Below the pieces are notes generated by a model. The model searched no databases and had not been told where the DNA came from. It was given only the letters and a program-made list of their open reading frames with translations. From Verrucomicrobiales bacterium (lineage in GTDB: Bacteria; Verrucomicrobiota; Verrucomicrobiia; Limisphaerales; J093), in assembly GCA_024233305.1 (NCBI GenBank), contig JACKPV010000030.1, forward strand, positions 62,001 to 126,000: DNA of 64,000 bases, written 5' to 3'. Position numbers and translations under genes: made by a program. Below, one piece after another: positions 1-9,486 of the stretch (the first letter of the stretch is position 1; each line of letters opens with the position of its first letter).

Positions 1-141
1 GCTCGCTCCAGAAGCGCTTCTACTACGACTCGCTGTTCGGAAAACTCGTCTTCCGCGGGCGCCTCAACGACCTCGAGGGCGGCGACCCGAACCTGACCGC
101 CACCCGGTCTCGCTCTCGATCCTCGAACCCGAACGTTCTGA
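1..141 (+). other. Upstream fragment of the giant gene, out of frame
   Basis: Bases 3 to about 110 read as protein-like text in the third frame (YYDSLFGKLVFRGRLNDLEG and on to DPNLTA), then pass through an apparent indel near 100-130 into the frame that opens at 142. I read it as the same gene as the next entry, entering from beyond the left edge. No start codon or promoter is visible. Confidence 0.5.
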
Positions 142-3057
142 GTGACGAACGACTTCTCGGCGCTGCTGGCACTCGGCAGTAGCGGCAATGAAGACTGGGC
201 GGAGGCCGTGAAGGACATCTACAAGGCAGCCCAGAATCCGTCGGAGCTGACAGAGGTCGAATCGCCGACGAGCGAGACCGCTACCGCCCGGCTTCTGGTC
301 GGGTCTCGAGGACGTCGAAGACCCAAGGGTGCCGACGATTCGTCCGATTCGCAGTTCGATTTCTACACCGTGGGAGCGGACGGCCCGAAGTTCGCATACG
401 GCGTCAATGCGGGCGAGGTGAAGCACCTCTCGAGCCTCGGCACCGGCGGGGCGCTGGTTCCCCAGCAACTGGCTGCTTACCGAGGACACCGACACGTCGC
501 TCTACGTCACCCTGGTCGAGAACAACCATCCCGGCGTCGCCGGGGCGGTCACGCTTCACGTGATCGAGATCGGCAAGGAGCGCTTCCGCGGCGCCATCAA
601 GGTGGTGGAGGCCCGCGACGTCTTCGACGAAAAGATCAACCTGCGCCACACCGGCGACTTCGGCGGGAACACGGGCGCGTCTACTACGAGTGGTACGTGC
701 GCGACACCGGAGCCCTCGATGCCATCGGCCGCCCGGACAACACCACCGACGGAAGCTGGCAGCTCTACGACGGCGGACCCGGGCTGAACGCCATCGCGTT
801 CCAGGGGCGTCCCGACATCAGCCTCGCCGACAAGTTCTTCTACGTCCGCTACGGCGAGAGCGAGCGGAGATTTGCCCGCATCGACAACGACGAAAAGTCG
901 GCGGAGTCCGACTGGCGGCTGGTCGACATCAACGATCCGCTAGACATCTGGTCGAAGGACTCCGCCGACAGCCCCGTCCCCTACCAGTGGGCCGGCGCCA
1001 GCAACTCGCCGCAGCTCCAGGCCGACGGCAGCAGGGAATACATCCCCCAGCTCGTCATGGGCTGGGTCAAGCGCGTGCTCGACCGCGTCAACCCCTACGA
1101 GGCGCGCTTCAGCGACTTCGCCAACAACGACAGCCCCTCGGTCATCAGCAGCATGCTGCAGCAGGCGGGCGCCCCCTACATCGGCAACGTGGCGCTCAAC
1201 TCGGACAAGGACGTCATCGAGGGCGTGGGGCTGATCCAGCTCTATGAGACGGTGCTCAACCGCGCCAGGGCGCTCACGCTCGACGTGGACAACCCGTCGG
1301 AGGGCGCCAACCAGGCGCTGCTCCTGGCGGCCACGCGGCTGGCCATGCTCTACGAGATTCTCGGGCGCGAGGCCTACACCGACGCCAACATCCCTACCGT
1401 GGTGGTGTCCCCGGGCAGCGAGCTGGCGGCGACCGCGCCGTTCGTCTTCCCGTTCCAGAACCAGGTCGCCAGCGCCGGCCACGAGGAACTCGCCCTGCTC
1501 CGGGGCACCGACTTCCTCAAGGCGTATCCGGTCTACAACCGGCTCATCTGGAACTATGTCAAGGGTCTCGGGGAGGCCGCCTACAATGCCAACTACGCGG
1601 TGTGGGACATCAACGTCGACGGGTTCATCGACGAGTTCGACGCCGCCGAGCTCTACCCGCAGGGCCACGGCGACGCCTGGGGCCACCTCCTCTCGGCGAG
1701 CAAGATGCACCACACCCTGCTCACGGCGCCGGGCTTCGACTGGTTGGCCCGCTCGGAGTTCTACTCGCTCCTCGACAACGTGATCCCGGCCGATTACCTC
1801 GACGAGAAGTCGTTCACGCGCATTGCGGTAGCCAAGGCGCGGACCGGCAAGGAGGTCGTCCGCGCCACCTACCGCCAGGCCTACACCGCGGACCCCGACG
1901 GCCAGTGGCAGGGGTATGCCGACAGCGCCGACCCGGCCCGCGCGTGGGGCGTCTCGGAATGGTCGCACCGGGCCGGCCAGGCCGCCTACTTCGACTGGGT
2001 GGTCGGCAACGCCCTCGTGCCGGAGCAGGCCGAGGACCCCAGCGCCTCCGGCCTCGACAAGATCGACCGCCAGGTCAACCAGAAGGAACTGGGTGAGCTG
2101 GCCACCGCCTACGTCGAGATCCAGACCGTCCTTGACGACGCCAACAGCGGCAGCAACCCGCTCGGGCTCGACCCCGACGCGGTGACCTTCGACATTGATG
2201 GGCGCTTCCTTGATGGGCGGCTCTGGGAGCGCAGCACCCACTTCGAGCAGGTCTACGACCGCGCCATCACGGCGGGCCAGAACGCGCTCCACGCCCTCCA
2301 GTTCGCCAGCCAGGCCCAGCAGCAGCTCCGGAGGCTGAATGGCGATACCGTCGAGCTGCAGCGCGACGCCATCAAGCAGGACATCAGCTTCCGCAACCGC
2401 CTCATCGAGATCTTCGGCACGCCCTACGAGGGCACCATCGGCCCCGGCCAGATCTATCCCGAGGGATACACCGGCCCGGATACCCTGCTCTACCTCTACA
2501 TCGACCAGGTCGATCCCGAGGCGCTGATCCCGGAGAGCCCCTCCGGCTCCAACAGCGGCAGCACGCTCCGGCTCGTCAGGCTGCGGGGGAACCTCGAAGA
2601 CCATCGAAACTCCCTCAACAGCCTCGACTTCAACAGCGATATCCGGGGGGTGGCCGGCAAGTTCGATGCGGCGAGCTTCACCGATGTGTTCAACGACCTC
2701 TACCTGACGGACTCCCCGGAGCCGATCGACCTGGGGACGTCCAACCTCTCCATCGAGGTGCCCGTGGTCGAAACCGGGGACTACGCCTTTCAGGCCGACG
2801 AAGACTGGGGCCGTCGGGGTGCCTATGGCCGGATCCAGACCACCCTCAACGAGATGCTCGCCGCCGAGATCGAGCTGGAAATCGCTGTCGACGCCTACAG
2901 CGAATACGTCGCTGGTCTCGAGATTCTCAACGAGCGGATCAGCCTGCAGGTGAACCTTCTGGAGGGCAAGCAGAGCACCCGGCAGCGAGTTCAAGGGGGG
3001 CGTGATCACCCTGCAGGTTCTTCAATACCTCATCATTGCGGTCAAGGAGTCACTTGA
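142..3057 (+). CDS. Giant secreted-type protein, N-terminal part, frame-disrupted
   Basis: This is part of one very large protein of unknown function that continues in the following entry. From about 690 the frame is clean (VYYEWYVRDTGALDAIGRPD onward). An EF-hand/dockerin-like stretch (WDINVDGFIDEFDAAELYPQ) lies near residues 485-505, as in giant Verrucomicrobia/Planctomycetes proteins. Upstream of 690 the sensible reading hops frames: frame 1 from 142, a segment FWSGLEDVEDPRVPTIRP near 300-340, frame 1 again to about 455, frame 2 from about 455 to 680 (WLLTEDTDTSLYVTLVEN), then frame 1. The last 20 or so residues before 3057 are also out of frame, because the protein continues as SEFKGGVITLQVL in the next frame from about 2985. 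The GTG at 142 is only where the frame opens. It is either a decayed gene or one with sequence errors; that it is genuinely coding is clear. Confidence 0.7.
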   Translation: MTNDFSALLALGSSGNEDWAEAVKDIYKAAQNPSELTEVESPTSETATARLLVGSRGRRRPKGADDSSDSQFDFYTVGADGPKFAYGVNAGEVKHLSSLGTGGALVPQQLAAYRGHRHVALRHPGREQPSRRRRGGHASRDRDRQGALPRRHQGGGGPRRLRRKDQPAPHRRLRREHGRVYYEWYVRDTGALDAIGRPDNTTDGSWQLYDGGPGLNAIAFQGRPDISLADKFFYVRYGESERRFARIDNDEKSAESDWRLVDINDPLDIWSKDSADSPVPYQWAGASNSPQLQADGSREYIPQLVMGWVKRVLDRVNPYEARFSDFANNDSPSVISSMLQQAGAPYIGNVALNSDKDVIEGVGLIQLYETVLNRARALTLDVDNPSEGANQALLLAATRLAMLYEILGREAYTDANIPTVVVSPGSELAATAPFVFPFQNQVASAGHEELALLRGTDFLKAYPVYNRLIWNYVKGLGEAAYNANYAVWDINVDGFIDEFDAAELYPQGHGDAWGHLLSASKMHHTLLTAPGFDWLARSEFYSLLDNVIPADYLDEKSFTRIAVAKARTGKEVVRATYRQAYTADPDGQWQGYADSADPARAWGVSEWSHRAGQAAYFDWVVGNALVPEQAEDPSASGLDKIDRQVNQKELGELATAYVEIQTVLDDANSGSNPLGLDPDAVTFDIDGRFLDGRLWERSTHFEQVYDRAITAGQNALHALQFASQAQQQLRRLNGDTVELQRDAIKQDISFRNRLIEIFGTPYEGTIGPGQIYPEGYTGPDTLLYLYIDQVDPEALIPESPSGSNSGSTLRLVRLRGNLEDHRNSLNSLDFNSDIRGVAGKFDAASFTDVFNDLYLTDSPEPIDLGTSNLSIEVPVVETGDYAFQADEDWGRRGAYGRIQTTLNEMLAAEIELEIAVDAYSEYVAGLEILNERISLQVNLLEGKQSTRQRVQGGRDHPAGSSIPHHCGQGVT

Positions 3058-4579
3058 GGCAGTGCGAAAGGAAATCGAGAACGGAGAAAAGATCGCTTCC
3101 ATCTTCCCCGGCGTGGTAGGGCTTTCGCTGGATCCCTCGGGGCCGGCCAGGTGGACCGCACAGTACGCAGCAGGCATCGCGGACCTCCTCGTTCTCAATG
3201 GCGGTGTTCTCCCGGCTACCATTACAGAGAAAGCGAATGAGATTAACATCGAGATCGAAAAGCTCCGCTACGAACTCGATCAGGAGCGTTTCGAGGACTA
3301 TGCGGAGATTCTCAACCTCCTCAGCGAGTTCGCCGAGGAGCTGAAGGAGGAGGCCAACCTGAGGAACGCGATCGGCCTACAAGTGCAGCGGATGCACAAC
3401 CTGACCATCGAGCTGCAGAGCACCCTCGCGGAGGGCTTTCGTCTCGTCGACGAGCGAGAGGCCCTGAACAAGTTCATCGCCAGCAGCGCGCAGGCGAACC
3501 GCTACCAGGACATGGCGCTGCGGCTGACGCACAACGACGCCGTGACCAAGTACCAGGACGCCCTGGACAACGCGGCCCGCTACGCCTGGCTGGCGGGCAA
3601 GGCGTACGACTACGAGACCGCGCTCAGCCCGGACGACCCGGCTTCGGCGACCTCGGCGCTCGAGCAGATCGTGAAGGCGCGGCAGCTCGGTCTGTGGGTC
3701 GACGGCCAGCCGGCCATGGGTAAGGGCGGCCTGGCCGAAGCGCTGGCGCAGCTGCGCGAGAACTTCGCCACCCTGCGCGGACAGCTCGGGCTCAACAACC
3801 CGGACTTCGAGGCCGGGACCCTGTCGCTGCGCTACGAGCACTTCCGGATCACGCAGGACGCCTCGAGCGACGACCGCTGGCGCGAGACCCTGCAGGGGGC
3901 GCGGGTCGACGACCTCTGGAGCGTCCCGGAATTCGTCCAGTATTGTCGGCCGTTCGCGGACCCGTCCGACGGTCCGCAGCCCGGGATCGTGATCGATTTC
4001 TCCACCGAGATCACGCCCGGCCGCAACGTCTTCGGCCGCGAGCTCGGGGGCGGGGACCACGCCTACAGCGTCTCGAACTTCGCCACCAAGATCGCGGGCA
4101 ACGCGATCTGGCTCCAGGACTACGACCAGTCCGCGATGTCGGTCACCCCTCGCGTCTATCTCGTCCCGGTGGGCAGCGATGTCATGCGAATCTCGGGCAG
4201 CGACGGCATCGCAACGCGGAGCTGGAACGTCGTCGAGCAGCGGATTCCCGCCCCCTTCGCCATCAACGAGTCGAACCTCAACGACCTCGACTTCATTCCT
4301 TCCATCGACACTGTCGATGGCTCCTTCGCGGCTCTGCGGCGGACCGGCGACTCCCTCGCCTTTGCCGGCGTCCGCGGCATCGAACCGGACCCCCAGACCG
4401 TGCTCAACGATCTCGGCGATGCCCGCCACGTCGGACGGTCGATCTGGAACACTCGCTGGCTGCTCGTCATCCCCGGGCTCGCCCTGAACGCCGACCCGGA
4501 GGCCGGGCTCGACCGCTTCGTCGAGAGCGTCACCGACATTCAGCTCCAGTTCGAAACCTACTCCCACGAGGGCCAGTGA
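3002..4579 (+). CDS. Giant secreted-type protein, C-terminal part (continuation)
   Basis: This is the continuation of the preceding protein after a one-base frame change near 2985; the GTG at 3002 is not a convincing start. Residues about 75-165 are rich in Glu, Lys and Leu with heptad-like spacing (EKLRYELDQERFEDYAEIL), suggesting a long coiled coil. A mixed beta-rich C-terminal half follows. I do not recognise a named domain. It ends 32 bp before a SurA-like lipoprotein gene on the same strand, and a second giant secreted protein follows that. The three probably form one expression unit, with the lipoprotein acting as a periplasmic chaperone for the large exported products. That role is inferred from context only. 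Confidence 0.75.
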   Translation: MITLQVLQYLIIAVKESLEAVRKEIENGEKIASIFPGVVGLSLDPSGPARWTAQYAAGIADLLVLNGGVLPATITEKANEINIEIEKLRYELDQERFEDYAEILNLLSEFAEELKEEANLRNAIGLQVQRMHNLTIELQSTLAEGFRLVDEREALNKFIASSAQANRYQDMALRLTHNDAVTKYQDALDNAARYAWLAGKAYDYETALSPDDPASATSALEQIVKARQLGLWVDGQPAMGKGGLAEALAQLRENFATLRGQLGLNNPDFEAGTLSLRYEHFRITQDASSDDRWRETLQGARVDDLWSVPEFVQYCRPFADPSDGPQPGIVIDFSTEITPGRNVFGRELGGGDHAYSVSNFATKIAGNAIWLQDYDQSAMSVTPRVYLVPVGSDVMRISGSDGIATRSWNVVEQRIPAPFAINESNLNDLDFIPSIDTVDGSFAALRRTGDSLAFAGVRGIEPDPQTVLNDLGDARHVGRSIWNTRWLLVIPGLALNADPEAGLDRFVESVTDIQLQFETYSHEGQ

Positions 4580-4611
4580 GGCCCCCGCCAACCCGCGACA
4601 CCTTTGCCTCC

Positions 4612-5619
4612 ATGACAAACTCCTTTCGCTCCACCCTGCGCACCTTGCGCCTCGCCGGCGGGCTTGCCTCCCTGCTGCTGCTCGGTGCCTGCTCCGATCC
4701 AGAGCCGTCCGCCAAGCCGGACCGGAGCCCCGGCGTGCTCGCCGTGGTTGGCGATACCGCCATTGATGAAGCCCGCTTCCGCCACGCCTGGGAGCGTCGG
4801 ATTCCCGCGTCCGACACCGCCGAGAGCCGGGGCGAGATCCTCGACAGCCTCATCCGCCAGTCCGCATCCGCGGAGGCCGCGCGCGCGGCGGGACTCGACC
4901 GGGATCCCCTGGTCGTGGAGCAGGTCGAGCGCCTGCTCGTCGGGCGGCTGCGGGAGGTTCAACTTGCCCCGATGCTCGCCGAGGTCTCGGTGACCGACGA
5001 GGAGGTCCGGGAGTACTTCGAAACGCACCAGGCGGAGTCGTTCCACCTGCCCGGGCAGGTGCGGGCGGCGGTCCTCTGGTTCGACACCCGCGGGCAGGAG
5101 CCACTGATGGCGCGATACCGGCCGCGCCTCGATGAGGTGCGGGCCGCGATCGCGGACGGATCCGACGCCGTCCCGCCGGCCTCGGGCTTCGGGGCGTTCG
5201 CGCTTCGGAACTCCGAGCACCGCGCCAGCCGCACCAAGGGCGGCGACCTCGGGTGGCTGCAGGACGGCCGCCCCATGGACAAGTTGCACGCGATCGTCGC
5301 CGAGCTTGCGGCCGAACTCGCGTTGCCCGGCGACCTCAGCCCGGTCACGGCCCGACCCGAGGGGCTTTTCCTGGTCCGCCTCATCGATCGGCGCGACCCC
5401 CGCCTCCTCGAGTTGTCCGAGGTGAGCGGCAAGATCCGGCAGCTGCTGCTGCGCGAGCGCCGCGAACACACCGAGGAACGCTGGACCGCCGAAATGCTCG
5501 AATCCTGCAAGATCGCGCGGGACCCGGAACGCCTGGAGGCCCTGAGGGATCTCCCCGTCCGGGAACGCGAAATGCCTCCCTTCAATCCTCCCGCCTCGAG
5601 CGGTTCCCCGAGCACCTGA
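4612..5619 (+). CDS. Parvulin/SurA-type peptidyl-prolyl isomerase lipoprotein
   Basis: 335 residues. The N-terminus is a lipoprotein signal ending in the lipobox LLGAC, with the acylated Cys at residue 27. A SurA_N-like helical region follows (VLAVVGDTAIDEARFRHAWE, then the DSLIRQ segment). A PpiC/parvulin-like domain follows at roughly residues 150-270, including the characteristic GGDLGWLQDGR. Proteins of this type help fold outer-membrane or exported proteins in the periplasm; the parvulin active site here is divergent, so isomerase activity is uncertain. The ATG at 4612 is chosen because it opens the lipoprotein signal. The stop overlaps the ATG at 5619 (TGATG), so coupling to the next secreted-protein gene is likely. 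It sits between two giant secreted proteins, suggesting a dedicated folding helper. Confidence 0.8.
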   Translation: MTNSFRSTLRTLRLAGGLASLLLLGACSDPEPSAKPDRSPGVLAVVGDTAIDEARFRHAWERRIPASDTAESRGEILDSLIRQSASAEAARAAGLDRDPLVVEQVERLLVGRLREVQLAPMLAEVSVTDEEVREYFETHQAESFHLPGQVRAAVLWFDTRGQEPLMARYRPRLDEVRAAIADGSDAVPPASGFGAFALRNSEHRASRTKGGDLGWLQDGRPMDKLHAIVAELAAELALPGDLSPVTARPEGLFLVRLIDRRDPRLLELSEVSGKIRQLLLRERREHTEERWTAEMLESCKIARDPERLEALRDLPVREREMPPFNPPASSGSPST

Positions 5620-5666
5620 TGAAGCCCGCCTTTCTCACTCCCAGCTCCCTTTCAATCCGTCACGCC

Positions 5667-8600
5667 ATGATCCGCCGATACTCCCCTCACGGAATCCTCG
5701 CCATTACCCTGGGGACCGCACTGTTCGGGACCTCACCCGCCCTGGCTGCCGGGTTCAGCGAACCCAACCTGGTGATCAATGGTCGAGTTCTCAATCTCGA
5801 AGAAGGGGCGATTCGTCCCCTGTTCTCGGGACGGCTGTCGATGACCGTCGTCAGGACCGACGATCCTTCCCACCGCGTCACTCGCAGCACCGCGTTGAGC
5901 GAGATCGGAGGAGAAGCAGGGCTCTCCTACCGCCTCGAGTTCCCGCAGTGGTACCTGCCCGAGGACCACAAGCTCGAGGACAACCTCGAGACCGGCCCCG
6001 AAGAGATCGAGTACCGCATCGAGTCCGCCACCATCGACGGCGAGCCGGCCCTTCCCCAGGACACGGCCAAGTCGCGGATTGCACTCAGCTTCGCGAACCG
6101 GGCCGCGCTGCACCGGCTGGACCTGCTGGTGTCCCTGGCGGTGGACGATGCCGACGGGGACGGGATGCCGGACTGGTGGGAGGAGAGTCACGGGCTCAAC
6201 CCGAACGCGGCGGGGGACGCTCTGAGTGACACCGACAACGATGGCCTGAACGCGCTCACCGAGTTCCGTCTGGGCACCGACCCCAACGTCAGCAACACAA
6301 ACCCCCTGATCCAGACCGTCTCGCTGCTGGTTCCAGCCGGGGGCACGGCCGGGCTTTACGTGAAGGTGGTGGATCCGGACACCGATCCGGACGACATCCG
6401 GCTGGCGCTCGATGCGATTCCCTCCGGCCTGACGGTTGCGAACGTCTCCGGCCCCCTCGCGGTGGGGGATTCGGTTCGTTACGCGGACATCCTCGCCGGG
6501 ACCGTGAGGATGGAGATCGACCGGGGCTTCTCGAGCGGCATCCTTGCACTGACCGCCACCGACGATGCCGATCCGTCCGTCCCCCACGTCGCGACCATCG
6601 TCGTCGATGCCCACCATCCCGGAGAACTACTGCCGGCCTTGTGGTTGAATGCCGAGGACCTCGACGGGGCCGTCGGCACGAACCCCCTGGTCGAATGGGC
6701 GGATGCCTCGGCAAACCGACGCGACGCCTACCAGCCCAATCCCGACGAGGCGCCAGCGTTCGACCCCGCGGAAGGAGATCGAGTGCGCTTCGATGGCTGG
6801 GCCTTCCACTACATTGACGATCGCAACCTGGCGCTCGAGGACTTCACCGCGTTGGTCCGCTTCGACGTGGACGAGCATGGGGACGAAGACCAGACCATCC
6901 TGCGGCTCGGCGGAATGGAACTTGGGGTCGGTGGAGTGCAGAATCACGTGGCGCCCGAGACCGTCTACGCCGTTCACGGTGGCCAGCGGATCATCGGGGC
7001 ACACCTGCCGTCGATTGAGAACGGCCAGTTCACCCTTACGCGACGCGGCAACCAGCTGGCGATGGGGCATCGAGCCCTCGATCAAGCGCTATCCGCGGCG
7101 ACGACCGACCTGATGCCTGTTGGATTCCCGACCCTCGGAGGGACGCGGCTGCTGAGTGGGACCGCCGCTACGCACCGGCTGCAAGGGACGGTGCGGGAGG
7201 TAATCGTCTTCGACCGGACCCTGGAGCCCGGCGAGCGGACCCGCGCCGAGGAGGCCCAGCAGTCGCGATGGGACAACCTGGTGGTTTGGGATTATCGCGA
7301 CGAGGCGATCGCCCTCGACATCGCGGGCGCCCCGGACGCCCCGAATGCGATCAGTGCCGGCTGGGGTGATGACATCCTCCGGGGTGGCGGCGAGGAGGAC
7401 GTGCTCCGCGGTGGACCCGGCTGCGACCGGCTATCCGGCGGACGCGGGCCGGACCGCTTTCACCTGCTCGCCGACCACGGTAACGACACGCTTCTCGACT
7501 TCTCCGAGGAGGAGGGCGACGTCCTGGATCTCACCGACATCTTCAGCGGCGTGGAAGGACTGCCTTCGGATTTCCTTTCTTCCCGCGTAGAGATCGTCCG
7601 CGGTGAGGACAACGTGCCGCAAGTGCTCAGTGTCCTCCAACTCGATCACGACGGCGATGGATCAGGCGTTGACCAGACGGTGACCTTCATCGGGCTGGCC
7701 CTCTCCGACCTCGATCTGCCGCGCCTCGTGGGTCAAGGATCCATCCGCCTGGGCGGTCCTGCCTACCCGGTCACGATGGCGATCTTCGCGGAGTCCGCTG
7801 TGATCGACAGAACCGAGGTTCCCCGCATCCTGACCCTCACCCGCACCGGCAACCTCGACGCCGCTTTGAAGGTGCGTGTCGCCTTCACCGGCAGCGCGAC
7901 CCCCGGAGCCGATTACGCCGTCGGCGATGCGGACGGCCAGGGATCGGTTCGGACGGTGAGCTTTGAGCCGGGTGCGGTCACCGCCACGTTCACCATCACC
8001 CCCTTCATGGACGCCGAGACGGAGACTGAACATATCGTTCTGTCGGTGCTCGATGATGCACTGGTGACCACAGTCCCGGCCGAGCCCCTGACCCTTGCAC
8101 TGGTCGCCGCGCCCGCGTTGCGCCTGCTCACCGCGAACCATGCGACGCTCAGCCCTCTTGCCGCTGGCAAGGTGTTGCTGTCGCGCGATGGCGACCTCTC
8201 TCGAGAACTCGAAGTCACGCTGAGCTACTCGGGGAGTGCCGTGAACGGGGTCGACTACGAAGGACTTCCCGGCGCCCTGACCTTCCCGGCCCTCGCTTCG
8301 ACAATCGCACTGGACGTGGTGCCGATCGTGCCGATTCCGTCCGAACGGCTGCCCGCCGTCGCCCTGATCTCGGTTGTCCCCGACTCCACCCGCTACCGGA
8401 CGATCGATCCGAATCCTGCGGAAGTTCACCTTGTCGCGACCCCGGAAGATCTGGCGCCCAGTTTCCATGATTGGCGGGAAATCCATTTCGCCGGGGACTC
8501 GCGCAGTGATGCCGAATTACGCGCTGCGGACGACGATGGGAATGGAATTGCCAACGGGTTTGCTTATTGGCGCGGCTTCGATCCGAACGGGAGTGACCCC

Positions 8601-8864
8601 GGGGAACATCCGTTGTTCCGCGTGCAGATCGCCGGCGGGCAGGTCGTGCTCACGACCGATTCGCGGCCCGGAGTGGTCGACGTTCGACTCCGGATCGAAC
8701 AGAGCGACCACCTCGATGCCTGGACCGACGCCACCTCGCAGTTCATCCTCGAGACCCCCACGGGCGCGGATGGCCGCATTGAACTCATGTATCGGTCGCT
8801 TGCCCCGATCGAGGAGCTCCCTCCCGTCCGGCTGTTCCGCCTGCGGTTGGAGTTCACCGACTGA
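5667..8864 (+). CDS. Large secreted protein with TSP3-like, LamG-like, RTX-like and Calx-beta segments
   Basis: About 1065 residues with a Sec signal peptide (hydrophobic core ILAITLGTALFG, cleavage after ALAA). Visible blocks in order: a calcium-binding thrombospondin-3-like stretch (DADGDGMPDWWEESHGLNPN); a jelly-roll/LamG-like region; an RTX-like Gly-Asp-rich stretch (GGGEEDVLRGGPGCDRLSGG) followed by a typical 'DFSEEEGDVLDLTDIF' tail; two Calx-beta-like domains (GSATPGADYAVGDADG and GSAVNGVDYEGLPG); and a C-terminal beta domain. All suggest a Ca-stabilised extracellular or cell-surface protein, perhaps an adhesin or polysaccharide binder. An in-frame ATG at 5619 overlaps the upstream stop, but the ATG at 5667 opens the signal peptide directly and is preferred. 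Confidence 0.8.
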   Translation: MIRRYSPHGILAITLGTALFGTSPALAAGFSEPNLVINGRVLNLEEGAIRPLFSGRLSMTVVRTDDPSHRVTRSTALSEIGGEAGLSYRLEFPQWYLPEDHKLEDNLETGPEEIEYRIESATIDGEPALPQDTAKSRIALSFANRAALHRLDLLVSLAVDDADGDGMPDWWEESHGLNPNAAGDALSDTDNDGLNALTEFRLGTDPNVSNTNPLIQTVSLLVPAGGTAGLYVKVVDPDTDPDDIRLALDAIPSGLTVANVSGPLAVGDSVRYADILAGTVRMEIDRGFSSGILALTATDDADPSVPHVATIVVDAHHPGELLPALWLNAEDLDGAVGTNPLVEWADASANRRDAYQPNPDEAPAFDPAEGDRVRFDGWAFHYIDDRNLALEDFTALVRFDVDEHGDEDQTILRLGGMELGVGGVQNHVAPETVYAVHGGQRIIGAHLPSIENGQFTLTRRGNQLAMGHRALDQALSAATTDLMPVGFPTLGGTRLLSGTAATHRLQGTVREVIVFDRTLEPGERTRAEEAQQSRWDNLVVWDYRDEAIALDIAGAPDAPNAISAGWGDDILRGGGEEDVLRGGPGCDRLSGGRGPDRFHLLADHGNDTLLDFSEEEGDVLDLTDIFSGVEGLPSDFLSSRVEIVRGEDNVPQVLSVLQLDHDGDGSGVDQTVTFIGLALSDLDLPRLVGQGSIRLGGPAYPVTMAIFAESAVIDRTEVPRILTLTRTGNLDAALKVRVAFTGSATPGADYAVGDADGQGSVRTVSFEPGAVTATFTITPFMDAETETEHIVLSVLDDALVTTVPAEPLTLALVAAPALRLLTANHATLSPLAAGKVLLSRDGDLSRELEVTLSYSGSAVNGVDYEGLPGALTFPALASTIALDVVPIVPIPSERLPAVALISVVPDSTRYRTIDPNPAEVHLVATPEDLAPSFHDWREIHFAGDSRSDAELRAADDDGNGIANGFAYWRGFDPNGSDPGEHPLFRVQIAGGQVVLTTDSRPGVVDVRLRIEQSDHLDAWTDATSQFILETPTGADGRIELMYRSLAPIEELPPVRLFRLRLEFTD

Positions 8865-9007
8865 CGAAGGCGAAGCGAGCCCGGCCTCGTCGGTCTCGCA
8901 CCCACTGCGACACGTCTCCACCAAAGCAGCCCAAGGACCCGTGCCGACCACTCAACATCCGCTGCCGAAAGCCACCACGAACCCCGACCTGCAACCCCAT
9001 CTACCCG

Positions 9008-9421
9008 ATGCCGCTCGAAATTGCGAAAGCCGTTTACGATCGATTCGCCAACAACGATATCGATGGATTCCTGTCCCTTTGTTCCCCCCGCATTCACTGG
9101 GTCGTGAACGGCCCGGCATCGCTGGAGAAGTGCCGGACTTTCCAGGGAATCGAGGGTGTCAGAGAGTTCCTTGCAATCCTGAACCGGACCTGGCGGTTCA
9201 CCGCCTTCGCGCCCAAGGAATTCATCGCCGATCGGGACCAGGTCGTCGTCCTCGGCGAGGAGGAAGGTCACGTGGTGTCATCCAACCTCCCATTCCGCAA
9301 CCGGTGGGCCCACGTCTTCACCATCCGGGACGGGCGGGTCGTGGAGTTCCGTGAGTTCCTCTGCCACTGGCAGGGTTCCGAGACACCGCCGCCGATGAAA
9401 TGGAGCCCGAGTGATGATTGA
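9008..9421 (+). CDS. SnoaL/NTF2-like protein
   Basis: 137 residues with the cone-shaped NTF2-like fold signature: an N-terminal helix (IAKAVYDRFANNDIDGFLSL), the segment 'IHWVVNGP' and alternating strands ending in HVFTIRDGRVVEFREF. Such SnoaL-like proteins can be small-molecule isomerases, polyketide-cyclase relatives or non-catalytic binding proteins; nothing here fixes the substrate. It is followed on the same strand by a GNAT acetyltransferase 65 bp downstream. Confidence 0.8.
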   Translation: MPLEIAKAVYDRFANNDIDGFLSLCSPRIHWVVNGPASLEKCRTFQGIEGVREFLAILNRTWRFTAFAPKEFIADRDQVVVLGEEEGHVVSSNLPFRNRWAHVFTIRDGRVVEFREFLCHWQGSETPPPMKWSPSDD

Positions 9422-9486
9422 TCCGTCGCACGGCGTCGGGTCGTCACGGGGCGACCCTGGATTCCACTTCATCGAACTTCGTAACC

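Noticed and set aside
940..3009. 689-residue open frame antisense to the giant gene
   Set aside because: Same reason: long antisense frames are normal in high-GC coding DNA, and the plus-strand reading has clear protein character.
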